A DNA stretch of 64,000 nucleotides from Cristatella mucedo (GCA_009760855.2 WPIO01000007.1:4956501-5020500), one strand, 5' to 3'; shown: positions 30,386 through 42,218, counted from the first letter of the stretch. Numbers and translations are program-made. Notes: generated by a model from the letters alone, not told the origin.

Positions 30386-32512
30386 CCGAGTGATTCCAAT
30401 TGCGACTTTGCGAAGCATTTCAACACATTCTTCGTACGTAAGACTGAACGGTCTAGGGACTCATATCTCCTCACTACCGCCGCAGCCGAACTGCAACCCT
30501 CAAATCGCTCTACTCTCCTGCTCTTTCCTGCTCTCTCCTGCTTTGCTCTCTTCCTTCAAGCTTGTCTCTATCAAAGCTAAAGCTTGGTCTCTCGGGCTAA
30601 AAAGACCGCTTGTCCTCAACTAACCCGGTCTCAACTGTTCTCCTTATGAAGTGGATAGACCTGCTGCTGCCCGCGACCCGCAGCACGCGATCCACAGCAC
30701 GTGACCCGCTGCACGCGTTCCACAGCACGTGACCCGCTGCACGCGTTCCACAGCACGTGACCCGCTGCACGCGTTCCTGGCTACCGGCAAAGTCCCTTCT
30801 TCTTCTCTTAAAAAAGCTGCAGCCGGGCCATTGATTAAAAAGCCAACCTAGATCACGAGAACCTAACTTTCGTCCGGTCTCTTTTTTCTGCCATTTTTAT
30901 TCAAGCCGCTTGAACCTGCGGTAGGACAGCAGCTAAAGATTACGTCATTTCATCAGATGTTGCTAAAAAACAAAAAAGATCCAGTTGAGATTGCCGTTGT
31001 ACAGAAACTGCTCTGCTCCAAGAGCCTCACAATGACATTCTGACCATTGCTAATCAGGGTTGGGACTCTCCGCTAGCTCTGGTAGATCTTTCGGCCACAG
31101 TTGACACTGTTGACCTTCAGATGCCTCTCGACACACCTAGGTATCATTCGTGCAGTGCTAAGCTGGCCGGGGTCCTATCTCAGTGAGAGACGTCAGAGAA
31201 ATGGCGTTTGCTCGTGCGAGCAGCACTTTAAGTATGGGGGTTCGGTCGCAGGTCCCTTCGTTTCGTTCTCTATCGGAGGAGGAGCCAAGATTTTCATCTG
31301 GAGGCAAGACCCGCACGAGTCTCGTGTAGGAGGGGGGGAATCCACAGGAAATGAAAAACGGCAGCGCACAATCGTATTATTTTTTCGATCAGTAGGTCGT
31401 GTTTCCCAGGTCACTGCCCGCGACTGCTGGGGGGCTGAATGCCCCACGCCCCGTGCTTCTCCACTGCTACCTACGTATGCTTTTCCTCTAGCCGATGCGA
31501 TCGTCCAACGAAATCTTGTCCTTCATTTCTTCGCTGATGAAACTCGGCTCTACTGTCGTGCGACCCTGCTAAACCTAGCTGGGCATTCGACTAGCTCGAT
31601 TCCCTTGCTGCCTGCATCGAACGGCATTTACCTTTCAATGGCCACTAAATTCCAGAAGCTTGATGACAATAAGACCAACCCGATAGCCATGGGCAAGCCT
31701 AGAGTCACACTCAAGTTGAAGGACCCCACCCTCGAGTTTTGCATCACTCCTCTGGCGTCTGCCCGAAATCTGAGCGTGCTGCTCTAAAACGACTTGTCAT
31801 TAGATGAGCACAGTGCCTCCACTGTCAAGTCGGCCTACTTTCAGCTGAGGAACATTGATAAAATCGGGGCCTGCTTCGACAAGAATACGACAGCCGAACT
31901 AGCTAAAGCGTCTTCGACATCCCGTCTAGATTTCTGCGATCTCCTTTATTCAGGATTCCTCGCCTGTGTCCTTAAATCGACTGCAAATGATAAAAAGCGT
32001 AGCAGGCCGTCTAGCCTGTCGTGAACGGCGAAACCTGCCGCTCGCGTTACTTCCGTCTGCGATTCGCTGGCTCCCTGTCGAGCATAGACCCGACTTCAGA
32101 ATCCTCTCTTTGGCCTACAGAAAGTTTCTCTCGCTTTCAGCAGCCTATCTATCCGGCTTCTTCGCCGTGTCCTCCAGTCACGTGCGCTCGCCCCGAACAC
32201 TCCTTGGTTTCGTGTCGTCTCGCCGCTCCTCGCACTCTACCGAAATCTTTGGGCGATCAGGCTTTCAGCTCGCATGCACTGAAAGTCTGGAACCCACTTC
32301 CAGCATCTGCCACCACATCCGTTGACCTTAGATCATTTAGGTCTAAGCTAAAGATGCGTTTGACCGACTCAGCTTTTCCTGCACCCCAGTGAACTCATCT
32401 TTTTTCCTGTGTGCTCTGCGTCCTTTAGTTGTGCATGACTCGACGCATGCTATCAGCAAATTTAAAGCGCCTAGAAAGAGATTGAGTTCTCCTAGGGCGC
32501 TTTATCAAGTGC

Positions 32513-32543
<31 letters not shown>

Positions 32544-32548
32544 TATCA
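30386..32548 (+). mobile_element. Old divergent L2-type LINE copy
   Basis: A strongly diverged relative of family 1. Linker-like CDFAKHFNTFFVRKTERSRD (about 30400), degenerate RT N-terminal region, LSATVDTVD (about 31092), AFPLADAIVQRNLVLHFFAD (about 31480, equivalent to the YADD segment but reading FADE), FQKLDDNKTN (about 31650), ASARNLSVLL, then SLDEHSASTVKSAYFQLRNI and RWLPVEHRPDF; the tail AAAGCGCCTAGAAAGAGATT with (ATT)n closes it at about 32515-32545. A roughly 190-base unrelated stretch seems to interrupt it near 31250-31440, and GC-rich minisatellite lies at 30671-30778. Confidence 0.72.
30671..30778. repeat. 28-bp minisatellite
   Basis: Three and a half tandem copies of a 28-base unit containing CACAGCACGTGACCCGCTG and CACGCGTTC. 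The last three copies are almost identical. Each unit has the palindromic E-box-like CACGTG. Confidence 0.92.
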
Positions 32549-32589
32549 ACCATGGGTCCTACTAGCCAGCAGCTCTAAGTGTCATCTTG

Positions 32590-32880
32590 TATGCTGTTGC
32601 ATGCTTGTCTATTTACCCCATTATCTAGTGGGTCCATGTGATTTCTCCTTTACGTGTTTATGCGTGCTGACACTGCACGGTACCACTAACTATATTTGCA
32701 TGCTGACCCTGCTCATGTCACCCCTAACCATGTTTTGTTTGTTGTCATTGAGCATGCTACGACTAACCATTCGATCATGCTTCCTTTGCAGCAAATTTAA
32801 AGTGCCTAAAAAGGGATTGAGTTCTTTTGAGGGCGCTATATCAAATGTATTATTAGTATTACTGTTATTATTATTAATGT
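32590..32880 (+). mobile_element. LINE family 1 3' UTR fragment
   Basis: Opens with TTATCTAGTGGGTCCATGTG and ends with AAGTGCCTAAAAAGGGATTG, TTTTGAGGGCGCTATATC and ATT-type repeats. Only the 3' UTR is present. Confidence 0.85.
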
Positions 32881-32892
32881 CTAAGCATTGCT

Positions 32893-33062
32893 TTGGGTCT
32901 TAGCCCAGGGGTACGGTGCTTGTTCTTCACGACCCAGGTCGTGGGGTCGAGTCCTGCAGTAGGGAACTCTTGTTGCCTTTATTGTCCATTGCAAGCGGTG
33001 GTGACAGACGTTACGGCTATTCTGCCGCTATATAAGTGGGGCTGTTAAATCAGCTAAAAGTT
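32893..33062 (+). mobile_element. SINE-C copy
   Basis: Head GGGTCTTAGCCCAGGGGTAC, B box GGGGTCGAGTCCTGC, body CATTGCAAGCGGTGGTG, ACGGCTATTCTGCCGC and GGGCTGTTAAATCAGC. It is followed by a degraded LINE tail like that at 9800-9880 (33085-33180). Confidence 0.85.
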
Positions 33063-33185
33063 ACGATACCTTACTTGGTCATCAACTCTCAGATATTGCT
33101 TCTCTTGCAACGAGTTGTAACGCACCTACAGATTTGTTCTTTTAGAATGCTATACAAATGGTACGTTAACGTTATTATAAATATA
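33063..33185 (+). mobile_element. LINE tail fragment (variant subfamily)
   Basis: CTCTTGCAACGAGTTGTAAC, CACCTACAGATTTGTTC and GCTATACAAATGG resemble the variant tail at 9820-9890 and 44310-44420. Short and degraded. Confidence 0.5.
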
Positions 33186-33924
33186 ATTCTCAGAGTTTGC
33201 AAGAAGTTCTCGTACCAGCACTGTCGTTACGTACGTTTACATTTCACTGTCTCAGTGCTCATTCGATACGCCACGGGGTGGAGTTTATCGGGACTGGTTT
33301 AGAACCAGGGGAATAGACATCGGTCCTTGGATTGTGTGCCGCCGCCCACGACGATTCGATGCTTGCTGAATAGGCGGTTGCTATAAAAGCGAATCGATTG
33401 GACTTCCAGATTCGATTCGGAGCTGCCTCACGTGTCCACTGCTCTTCAAATGCCTGCTAGTGAGGCTAAGCTGAGCTAAGAAATCTGCTGAACTAATAAA
33501 GCATGCCCCAGACACTGTCAAACTCAATATACGGTGGACGTGCAACGGACTGGCGAAACGACGCCAGAAAGATACGCGATAAGTTACAGACGCCTGTGCA
33601 ATTGAGGTCAGCGCCATTGTATCAACCACTGGCTACCCAACTACCCAACTAATTGCATGCACATCAGTGAGGTCAGCCCAGTACAGGTCAGCCACGCTCG
33701 AACTCACATCCGCCTCGGCACGGCACACTAAGGGCACTTCCGCTATCGCAGCTTGGGCGGAAGCGGTTGCTCGCTTCTCTGCCTGCTGTCGCCGGTCTTC
33801 TACTTGGGTAGCTAAATAAATGGCCTACAACCTAACCGTGCGGATGTACCCCGATGTAGCACGATTAAGGAAGGAGTGCGTTGTGATATTTTTTCGATTT
33901 AAGATCGTTTCACGCGACTTGCTA
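33186..33924. other. Unassigned spacer
   Basis: Contains a diverged tRNA-like fragment near 33290-33350 (GGACTGGTTTAGAACCAGGG) and otherwise no recognisable gene. Several adjacent short direct repeats (ACTACCCAACTACCCAACTA, 33640-33659) occur. Confidence 0.35.
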
Positions 33925-34082
33925 AGTGGAGAAAAGTGCTCGCTCTTCACGATCAAGGTCGCTGGTTCGAGTCATGCAGCAACCAATCCTTCATTGCACA
34001 CTGCTAGCGGATCGAGAGCCGAAAAGGCTCTTCTGCCGCTATGTAAACGAGGCCGTTTAGTCAGCTTACCTTTACTTAGCTT
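33925..34082 (+). mobile_element. SINE-C copy, diverged
   Basis: AAGTGCTCGCTCTTCACGAT, B box GGTTCGAGTCATGC, body TGCACACTGCTAGCGG, AAAGGCTCTTCTGCCGC, CGAGGCCGTTTAGTCAGC. The first part of the head is lost. Confidence 0.75.
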
Positions 34083-34330
34083 TCACACGGCGTTCGCCTA
34101 CATGCACCCATTTGCTGCTCAAATCAGCCAAACGTCTAAATAAAAAACAAATTTGTTTATACAATTTATCTCTGTGAGAAATCAAGCACATAAATCGGAT
34201 TGTAATTAAAATTAGCCAAATTGCTATAAAAACGTAAAAAGATGCAGCATATGAAGTGCCAGCCTTTAGTGTCGATCACCGGAAGAAGTCGTTGAGGCAA
34301 GATCATGATCAATGACAATGATTGGCTTGC

Positions 34331-35012
34331 CAAAAATTAGCTAGCTCCCTGGTTCTCTCTCGGCTAGACTATTGCAATTTCATTTTGGCTGGGCTACCGG
34401 AAACCCATTAGGCCACTGCAGCTGGTGATGAAAATGGCTGCAAGGCTAGTTAACAAATCCCAGAGGTTTGACCCTTAGCTGAAGGAGCTTTGATGGCTTT
34501 CGGTCGATCAACGGATGCATAGTAAAGTTCTTACGCTGGCCCAAAAGGAAGGCCACGGCTTGGCTCCTTCATACCTAGCTGAACTGCTGCACCAGTTTCA
34601 ATCTCCTCATGCCCTCGGCTCTTCCATTGACAGTAAATTAGCTGTTCCATTCCTAAGCTCAAAAACCGTTGGCGACAGAAGCTTTTGCTCTGCAGGTCCT
34701 AGACTGTGGAACTCACTTTGAAATTCTTACGCAATGAAATCTATTCTCTGGCTGCTCACTAGGGCACATCCTTTCCAGCAGTCCTGAGCTGCCACTTCCA
34801 CGTTACTCATGACCTTGATTGTCCTCCTGACTCAGCTATGTTTCTCACTTTCTTTCTGCTGCGTGAGATGAAGTCTGTTGGCTACCGAATGCGTACCGAA
34901 AACTGCTAAGGCTTTTTGTGCGAAGTGGAAAACTCTCCTGCATAACACTAACATATTGCTTGTGGCTTTGTGGAATTACAGACGGAGATACGTTACATTA
35001 TATTAGATTACA
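34331..35012 (+). mobile_element. LINE family 2 3' fragment
   Basis: RT C-terminal sequence (CGGCTAGACTATTGCAATTT; frame with [17 protein letters not shown], 34550-34600) followed by the 3' UTR and terminal GACGGAGATACGTTACATT. Several frameshifts; 5'-truncated near 34331. Confidence 0.85.
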
Positions 35013-35260
35013 GCAGTTGTTCTACGTATTAGTATATCACAATTACCGAATACAATCCTTATTAATATTTTCTAGTAAGAATAACCATAATTTCAAGTCG
35101 CTTGCACAGCACAAAAAAGAACCGAAACTCTATCCAAGCACTTTGCAACTCGCTGCAAGAGAAGCGTTAACCAAGAGTTGATGACAAGCAAAGTATAACT
35201 CTCAGACAAACGACCATGCAACCCACAAAAGACGACACCCAGGGCTGCAAGCTAATCGGG
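35013..35260. other. Unassigned spacer
   Basis: AT-rich sequence; a short LINE-like stretch at 35125-35165 (CACTTTGCAACTCGCTGCAA) suggests degraded tail sequence on the minus strand. Nothing firm. Confidence 0.35.
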
Positions 35261-35720
35261 CCCTGGTTGGTTGCATCCATTAAATCGTGTACAGGTGAGC
35301 ACGCAAGCACCGGACGGAGATAATTTCACTGGGGTGAATAAAAGCAGAGTGGAACTGATTCAGGTTTTAGCTGAGATTTACATATTTGTAAATGATGTAG
35401 AGTCAATGCAAGTGGCAGCAGAAGCCGGAAGCGAGTTCCAGACTTATACAAACTGAATCACCAAACGACTTCAATTCAGTACGAGAAACGGCGAGACGAC
35501 AGAAAGCCGAGGAGCAGAAGGTTAGAGAGCCCACTACAGGAACAAGGAGACCGGATGTGTAAGCTGGTGAAAGCGAGTGGGGCGACCTGCAGGCCAGAGA
35601 GAAGGCCATTATAGGTTGATTCGTTATATATGCTCGATATGGAGCTAGCGAAGCTCTGACAGAAGTAGTGTGATGTGGCAGCCTTTTGTATGCAGTTGGC
35701 TACAGAACACTCGAGCGGAT
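35261..35720 (-). mobile_element. Diverged L2-type LINE C-terminal fragment
   Basis: Minus-strand frames with LACRSPHSLSPAYTSGLL, RTELKSFGDSVC and LASGFCCHLH correspond to the C-terminal block 'FRSLHSLAPAYLSDLL...RTNLKSFGDRAF' of family 1. A frame equivalent to 'IQKAATSHYF' lies upstream at about 35680. Old copy. Confidence 0.6.
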
Positions 35721-35917
35721 GAGGTTTACACTAATTACAGACAATTAAGGGCACTCACCTGGCGTCCCGAAGAAAGAGAATTGCTGCAATTTAGACGCAA
35801 TGTCAGAAACTTGTGAACTAGTTTGGCTGTCGTACTCTTGTCTATTCCAGAATACACAGGTATAGAGTTACAGAATCAGTTACCACAGGAAAATATCCAA
35901 ATTTCTTTAATACTATT

Positions 35918-36094
35918 GGGCCCGCGATGGTCCACTAGGTAAGGCGGTTGCTTTTCACAACCTCGGTCCCGAGGTCGCTGGTTCAAATACTCTGGTGGGC
36001 GATCCCTTATCGCCGCTGCAAACTGCGGTGATAGCCGTAAAAAGCTCTTCTGTCGTTATATAAAAGAGGTTTCTGAATCAGATAGTATTTTATA
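35918..36094 (+). mobile_element. SINE-A copy
   Basis: Head CCCGCGATGGTCCACTAGGT, GAGGTCGCTGGTTCAAATAC (degraded B box), body CGCCGCTGCAAACTGCGG and AAAGCTCTTCTGTCG, GAGGTTTCTGAATCAG. Confidence 0.85.
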
Positions 36095-36149
36095 GGGGCC
36101 CTAATTTAGCAATTTTCTTAAGCTGAAATTAGGCTAAATTGACACTGGA

Positions 36150-36790
36150 GGCAATCCGCTCATCCGATAACAGCTCGCTTTTTGAGCCGCAAGCCCAGAT
36201 TACGGGCCTCAGAGGTCACTGGAGCGATGCTAGACAAACCGATCTAGAGGTTGAGATCTTCCAACATGAGAGTGACACTGGGCTTTCTCATAGCTATTAG
36301 GCTGTTCTTATCATCCTTGAGGTTTAGGAAGTTAGTAGCCATTCAAGTGCGACAATCGCCTCCAGTAAGCTCAATGGGCTCTAATGAAGGTGAGCTGGTC
36401 GAACGGCGAGCAAGGCTGAAAAGGGTCACGTCACAGGGCTGAGTCTCACGGGCGTCGAAATGAAACACGAAGTTGTATTCGGCGATGATATTGGGCAGAG
36501 GGTGAGGATTTATGGCGAAAATAAATGGCTACAGGAGTAGATGCCGAGCTAGCCAGCCCATACTTTAAGCGCTCCGAGAATGACCGACGGCCGTTTGCAT
36601 CTACACTCTGACATCTCTTACTAAGGTTGGACCTAAGCCGGTTGAGCACTTTAATAGTGATGCCGAGGCGCGTCGAGAGGCTCTGCTCCAGAAGGATCTG
36701 CCGGTGAATTTTGTCAAATGGTGCTGAGAGAACTATCAGAGAGGCAGAGTACCCTGATTAGCTTTAAGTATAAGGTCTTATTTTCCGGTT
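36150..36790 (-). mobile_element. Diverged L2-type LINE RT fragment
   Basis: Minus-strand sequence reads LSAPFDKIHRQILLEQ (equivalent to [16 protein letters not shown]), then TRLGITIKVLNRLRSNLSKR and QSVDANGRRSFSERLKYG, all aligned with the palm-proximal region of the family 1 RT. Stops and frameshifts are frequent. The YADD segment region is degraded. Confidence 0.68.
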
Positions 36791-37280
36791 AGGTCTTATT
36801 CTCGAGGAAATACGGCAAGGAGAACTGTTGAGACTGGCTCCCGAGGACGCGGTTTATGTAGCCTGAGAGACAAATTCAGCCTTGTTGAATTTGATAGAGA
36901 GGCAGCTGTGAAGGAGAATAGACAAGAAGAGCAGGAGGACTTGCCGGTTCGAGTCCGGCGGAGACGCCAGTGAGGGGGGGAGTTCCTAAACCGCTCTATC
37001 TTACCTGCGAAGAACTAGGAAAAATGCCCAGCTAAGTTGCCATTGGGATCACCGGGCAGTACGAAGTTCGTGAGCTGAAAAAACATTCGATACTGAAAGC
37101 TATCAATTTTGGGTTATTGACCTGTGATTTGACTATTGCTCTGTAACATGTAGACCCAGCATAAGCTAAAATGGACTGGTTCATACCTAGAATAATTCTC
37201 AAATGCATATCAATAGACATCGTCGGACAGCGAGTTCCAACTTGTGGCGGCTGTCTCAGGTCAACCTTTAGTGTCTTTTG
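36791..37280. other. Unassigned spacer with tRNA T-arm-like stretch
   Basis: Mostly unrecognised. At 36944-36968 the sequence GCCGGTTCGAGTCCGGC could form a perfect T-arm, but no matching acceptor stem or D-arm is seen, so no tRNA gene is called. Confidence 0.35.
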
Positions 37281-37284
37281 CTTT

Positions 37285-37565
37285 CTTTATGTCAGCTATA
37301 GACTAAAGGGCGTCTGGTCTGGAAAGTACCTGTCAACGGTGCCAACTCAACATGGACGTCGGCACTCGTCGTGCTATTGCATTGTTTCAAGGAAGGAAGG
37401 TCAAGGGTAGGTAGGGCAAGCAGAAGGGTGGAGAACGCAAGTTTGCTGTGGACAGTATCAATGTCAACAGACTGCAGGTTATTTGACTCGAATGTAATGG
37501 TGGATACCGATAAGTTGACGAGTTCCTGGGAGAATGAAATCCGCAAATGATCAAATGTGCAGAAA
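37285..37565 (-). mobile_element. LINE family 1-type endonuclease-RT linker fragment
   Basis: Minus-strand frame contains DHLRISFSQELVNLSVSTIT, SNNLQSVDIDTVHSKL and LELAPLTGTFQTRRP-like sequence, matching the linker after the endonuclease in the copy at 24450-24690 (SQNLKTLDIDAVRARI, EFAPLAKRTVRPR). Confidence 0.72.
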
Positions 37566-37930
37566 GGGATAATAATAATAACAGTAAGATACTTGTGTAG
37601 CCCCCTCAGAGAACCCAAATCTCTTTCTAGGCACATTACATATGCTGCAAAGGAAGCATGATCGAATGGTTAGTGGTAGCATGCTCAATGTCAACAAGCA
37701 AAATATGGTTAGAGGTGACATGCACAGGGTCAACATGCAAATATGGTTAGTGGCACTTTGCACAATATCAGCAGGCATAAGTACGCAAAGGACGAATCAC
37801 AAGGCCCCACTAAATTCTGCAATAAAAAGATGTGGTTTTAGCTTCTTTTTAAATGTGGCCAAGTCAGGAGATGTGACATCAGTCGGGAGTTCCACGCTTT
37901 GGGAACGTGCGAACTAAAGGCACGGACCTA
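37566..37930 (-). mobile_element. LINE family 1 3' fragment nested beside linker
   Basis: AATAATAATAACAGTAAGAT, CCCCCTCAGAGAACCCAAAT and CTTTCTAGGCACATTACATA (reverse-complement tail) followed by the 3' UTR and the last part of the RT ORF up to about 37925. It abuts the older linker fragment. Confidence 0.85.
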
Positions 37931-38550
37931 CTGTTTTGTGTCGTAAGAGAAATGACAAACATTGCGTCGATTTACATGATTACCTAGTAACTCACCTGAA
38001 CCAGCATGTGTGCATATCACTTCAATTTCGTATGCGATTGAGCTACCAACACTTGTTCATGAACAACGGTACATAAGACAATGGTAATTGCACACACCGA
38101 TAACACCATTGCCTTTTCTTCAAGGAAACGCCAGGATGGTGGTACGTCACGAAAGCAGGTATAAGCTTGGCTCCCTGCAGTTCGATGAACAGAGTGAAAT
38201 GCACGCAAGGAAAAGCATACTCTGCACGTTGAAGAATAAGGGTCTAAATCATTAAGCACAACACTTCGCACGATCTCTCAAGTGAAGGGCAGTGAACGGC
38301 AGATCCCCTGTTTGGGCTCTTTGCTCTATCCAGAACGAATCGATTCTGACATTAACGAATACAGGTCTCGTATCGCACATCACTGGTCATGACAGTCGAG
38401 GCGCAAATATACGAATAGAACAAAGATCGTGTCATTATGAGATTACGATAAGGGTCGATAGGGTGCAGTGTCGGGAGAAAATTTGGTTACATGCCTGGCC
38501 TTTTATATGTGTAGGGCTTAAACGTGAGGACGGTGTGAGACTCATACAGT
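37931..38550. other. Unassigned spacer
   Basis: Low-complexity-free sequence with open frames on both strands but no recognisable domain. Nothing further seen. Confidence 0.35.
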
Positions 38551-38960
38551 GCATGCTGGATCACATCGGATAACATGGGCTATGAAAATGGACATTGAAG
38601 TCCCCAGAATGAGAAGGTGGCGACGATTTCTAACGAAAAGGGCTTCGCGAAAAAGTCAGAGGTCGGAGATGGAGCGCTAGGATTGCTGCCTGGTGGGCGA
38701 TAAATAACCCCCAACCCCCCCCCCCCCCCGCCGCCGCCGCCGTAGGCAACTTTCCACTAGCAGGACTCGGAGCCAGAGAGATTCAAAAGATTTTCTAAGC
38801 AGGAGCTGAGAAAGGCATGGAAATGTTGGAAATGAAAGAGATGCGGGCGGGCGATGACGGCCACGCCACCATGGAGGTATCAGCGATCTCGGAGTAGGAT
38901 AGAGGAGAGACTGCTGGACTGCTGGAGTGGTAGCCTCCGAGGCCTCGATAGCCAAGCAGC
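38551..38960 (-). mobile_element. Possible L2-type endonuclease fragment
   Basis: The minus strand has SHSGDFNVHFHSP-like coding (about 38585-38625), similar to the GDFNVH strand of the LINE endonuclease, with RRPL/ANPFRK-like sequence upstream. A poly(C)/(CCG) tract at 38707-38743 interrupts it. Low confidence. Confidence 0.35.
38707..38743. repeat. Poly(C) and (CCG)n tract
   Basis: A run of about 18 C residues followed by five CCG units. Prone to length error in assembly. Confidence 0.95.
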
Positions 38961-39990
38961 TCGTCGACTTCAGCTTCAGGTCTCGAGAACAGCGAAAATC
39001 GCTGTTATACAAGAAGCGCACACGCTGGAGCCGTAAGCTCACCAGTTCAGTTTAGGGTATACATACTTGCCTGAATTTTCCTGCGAAGGCATCGGGAGGC
39101 CGACGGCATCCGGCGGAAGCCCTTTGGTCTATGTCTCCTACGAATGTATCTCGACCAGGGCGAACAATTATTCAGTTAAAGCGTCTCTTCAGTAGGCGCC
39201 TCTTGCTCTGGCTCGGCCAGAGCACCCCACTGAGGATAGCAGCAGCAGCGTCAACATCTTGCTGGGCGCCTTGAGATTAGAGAAGCTCGCTCCATTCCTG
39301 GTAGCTTACCAAGTCTTCCAGCTACGCTTGCCTTTGGGACAACAGAGACGGCCCTGAGCGCTACCACAAGCGGGACTGGCCGCAACGGACCGAGCTCCCT
39401 CCGAAGAACAGCAATATCCGGCGAGAGCCAATGGCGGACCGCGGAAAATGCTGATTGCAGCACTGCACATTAAATCGTCGGGCCTCGAGAAAAACCTGTC
39501 ACGGCCCTAGATACAAAAAAGTGGATGGCATTCTAGCCCCTCCGAAGCGGCATGCGACCGCAGACAAAGAAGATGACTGAGTGTAGCTTCGCTGCTGCGA
39601 TTCGAGGCTGCCTGGGCAATCAATCGCGAGGCGGACAGCTATGCGAAGCTGGTTCAGACTACGGTGAAGAATGGCAGCACGGTGGGCTGCAGGATGTCCT
39701 TCAAAGTCCATATGCTTGACGCTCATCGGGATAAACTCAATGAGAACACGGGGCTTTCTCGAAGCAGTAAGGCGAGCGCTTCCACTACGATTTACTGGAC
39801 TTCAAAGGTCGCTACCAGGAAAGTGTAACGAGAACGTAATGGGAGACAACATTTGGGGGGACGCGAAAATCGTAAATCTCGTAAAGCTGCTCACTTTGTC
39901 GTGCTATGGCCTTCAATGACCCGAGCCAGCTAGCTTCCCTACATAATAGAACTTCGATGCACCTGCCATTTCTACTATAAGCGTTTCACA
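38961..39990. other. Unassigned sequence
   Basis: Moderate-GC sequence with short overlapping frames at 39251-39919. No motif or repeat identified. Confidence 0.35.
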
Positions 39991-40009
39991 ACTGCGCTTT
40001 TGATTCCAC

Positions 40010-40990
40010 ATTATAGAAAACGGTGTTCCAGGTTTACCCACAACATTTCGTGCAATTTCGCGTGCACGTTCTCACGAAATGACCTTCAGTGGCCCGGGCC
40101 ACCGTACAATGTCGAACTGTGATACAGCTGCAGTTTTCATAATAGGTGTCGTACAACAGTGGTTTGATACCACATTGTGGACAACGACGTTCCTTGTTTA
40201 CTTTCAAAATATCATGCGACATCGCGTGGGTTATGCAGCTGCCATTTCTACATTAGGCATCGAGAAGATGGGGATTGAATTCCTCCTTCCGGAAAACAGT
40301 GTTCCCGGTTTACTTTCACATTTTCATACGACTGCCCATGGGAATTTTCATGCTATGGTCTGCTATTGGCCTGGGCCACAGCTCAATTTCAAAATGCGAT
40401 ACGGCTGTTTCTATTATCGAAAAAGGCATGGTGCAACTGCAGTTGAAAACTGCATTGTTGAAAACCGTGTTACGGCTGTAGCAATTGAATGTAATGTGAT
40501 TTTTCGTGCATGTTTAAATTTCCCAAACGGACCTTAATTTTTCAACTGCGATACTGCTGCTACTTTTATGAGTCGGGCAAAAGCAGTTTTGATACCATAT
40601 ATTATAGTTCAATTATTTAGGGCTTCTAACGGGGTCGGGCCACTGGAGACCACAGCATGAGAATACGAAGAGGCAATCGCACGAAATCTGGTGGGCTAAC
40701 GTGCAACGCCGTTTTTTATAAGTAGAAATGAAAATCGCAGTTTCGCGAAGCGTTTCGTGGCAATGGCAGCTTTCTTGCAGTCCGAATGTTTTGGGCCGCC
40801 ATTTGGACCGGGCCATCCGAGGCCACACCATGAGAATGCAAAAGTACAGTTGCACGAAACTTCGTGGATAAAGTTGGCATACTTTTCTCCATCATTTTTA
40901 ATCAGAACCGCAGTTTTGCGAAGTATTCGTGGAAATGGCAGCTGTATCTCCAAACGTGTAAAAAGGTTGGCTGATGCGAAGTGAATTGCA
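40010..40990. repeat. Divergent repeat field with inverted halves
   Basis: Recurring blocks such as GTTCCNGGTTTAC (40025, 40189, 40303), CAGTGGCCCGGGCCAC (40087) and GGCCTGGGCCAC (40366) occur in one orientation up to about 40560; similar blocks occur reverse-complemented from about 40615 (GGGCCACTGGAGACCACAGC, and GGGCCATCCGAGGCCACACC at 40813). Identity is only moderate, so this is an old repeat array or several decayed copies of one element. Confidence 0.6.
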
Positions 40991-41470
40991 GTTATTCGTA
41001 TGACCTCAATCGCCAGCCTCCGATTGGCTGCATTCAAACCAGTATGCTGAAAGGAATGTCTGTTTTAGGGGATTTTCAAGTACGAAGAGAAATAGATACA
41101 AAAATTCTGAATGGTCTGCTGACACGTGATTATTTTTAGGCATTTTGTGACAAGTGATCATATGGACGCCGGTATTGTCACCATGCTGGATGCTGGTTTA
41201 TGACGGCTTTTGCATGCCACATTTTTTACATGAAAGTACCCATGACATGATTGCAATTAGCTTCATAACCCAAAGCTCTAAACTGGTCTCTTATTGGCTT
41301 GTAAGAGGCACTTTAGAAAATGTTTCTGAATGAGCTCAACTTGCGGCAAAACAACTTAGGAGTACTGCAGTGCTAAGAGGCAACACTAAGCTGTTAGGAT
41401 GCTCTGGGCAATGTTGAGCATCGCGACTGCACGAGGTACTACTACTGGGGATAGGCATGCATTTCGAAAA
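40991..41470. other. Unassigned spacer
   Basis: AT-moderate sequence with no recognised gene or repeat. Confidence 0.35.
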
Positions 41471-41640
41471 ATCCTTGCTGATTCAACAGCCACTTTTGAA
41501 TAGCGGCTGGAGAGGCTTTACGGCTTTCACCACCGCTAGCAGTTACAATAAAGGATCGCCCATCGCAGGATTCGAACCCATGACCTCGGGAGAGAGGTCG
41601 TGAAAAGCGACCGCCTTACCTAGTGTGCCATCACGGCTTG
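41471..41640 (-). mobile_element. SINE-A copy
   Basis: Reverse complement carries GCCGTGATGGCACACTAGGT, GGGTTCGAATCCTGC (B box), AGCGGTGGTGAAAGCC and GGCTGTTGAATCAGC. On the plus strand the head end lies at 41640. Confidence 0.9.
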
Positions 41641-42057
41641 ATGCAGATGCGAGTTCTCACCGAGTTAGACTGCCTCTTCACGAATCAAACTTGGCAAGTT
41701 GATTACGAGTTTATGATCATTGTGATTATATTCAGGTGTGACATGACAAGGGGAGAGAAGGGAGAGATGGAGGAAGGAGAGTGAAGAATAGTAAGGGCTA
41801 GACCAAGAATGGCGACCGCCTGCACAACGGCTTTCCGACTTCGGGAGCTAATTAGTCAAGCGGTTAAGCTAAATTTTTTGCTAACTTTAGTGGAAAGTAG
41901 GAAAATGGGTTTGTGAGATCGCTTCGAACCTAACTGATCTTCCAAGTAACTGGCTAACCAGATGCCTGGAGAGGTAACGAACAGATCCAACGAATTGATT
42001 GGCCCACTGCCGCTATAGAAACGTCCAAAGGCTCGGCAATTACTGCAGGGCTAGCAC
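41641..42057. other. Unassigned spacer
   Basis: Contains a purine-rich stretch near 41750-41790 (GGGGAGAGAAGGGAGAGATG). Around 41855-41905 there is a weak tRNA-like GGGAGCTAATTAGTCAAGCG. No gene recognised. Confidence 0.35.
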
Positions 42058-42163
42058 TTTCTCTCTCTGTCTCTGTCTGTCTCTCTGTCTGTCTCTCTGT
42101 CTGTCTCTGTCTGTCTGTCTGTCTGCCTGTCTGTCTGTCTGTCAGTCTTCTCTCTCTCTCTCT

Positions 42164-42218
<55 letters not shown>

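Noticed and set aside
36940-36975. Possible tRNA gene (GCCGGTTCGAGTCCGGC T-arm)
   Set aside because: No matching acceptor stem, D-arm or anticodon arm upstream; at best a tRNA-like relic.
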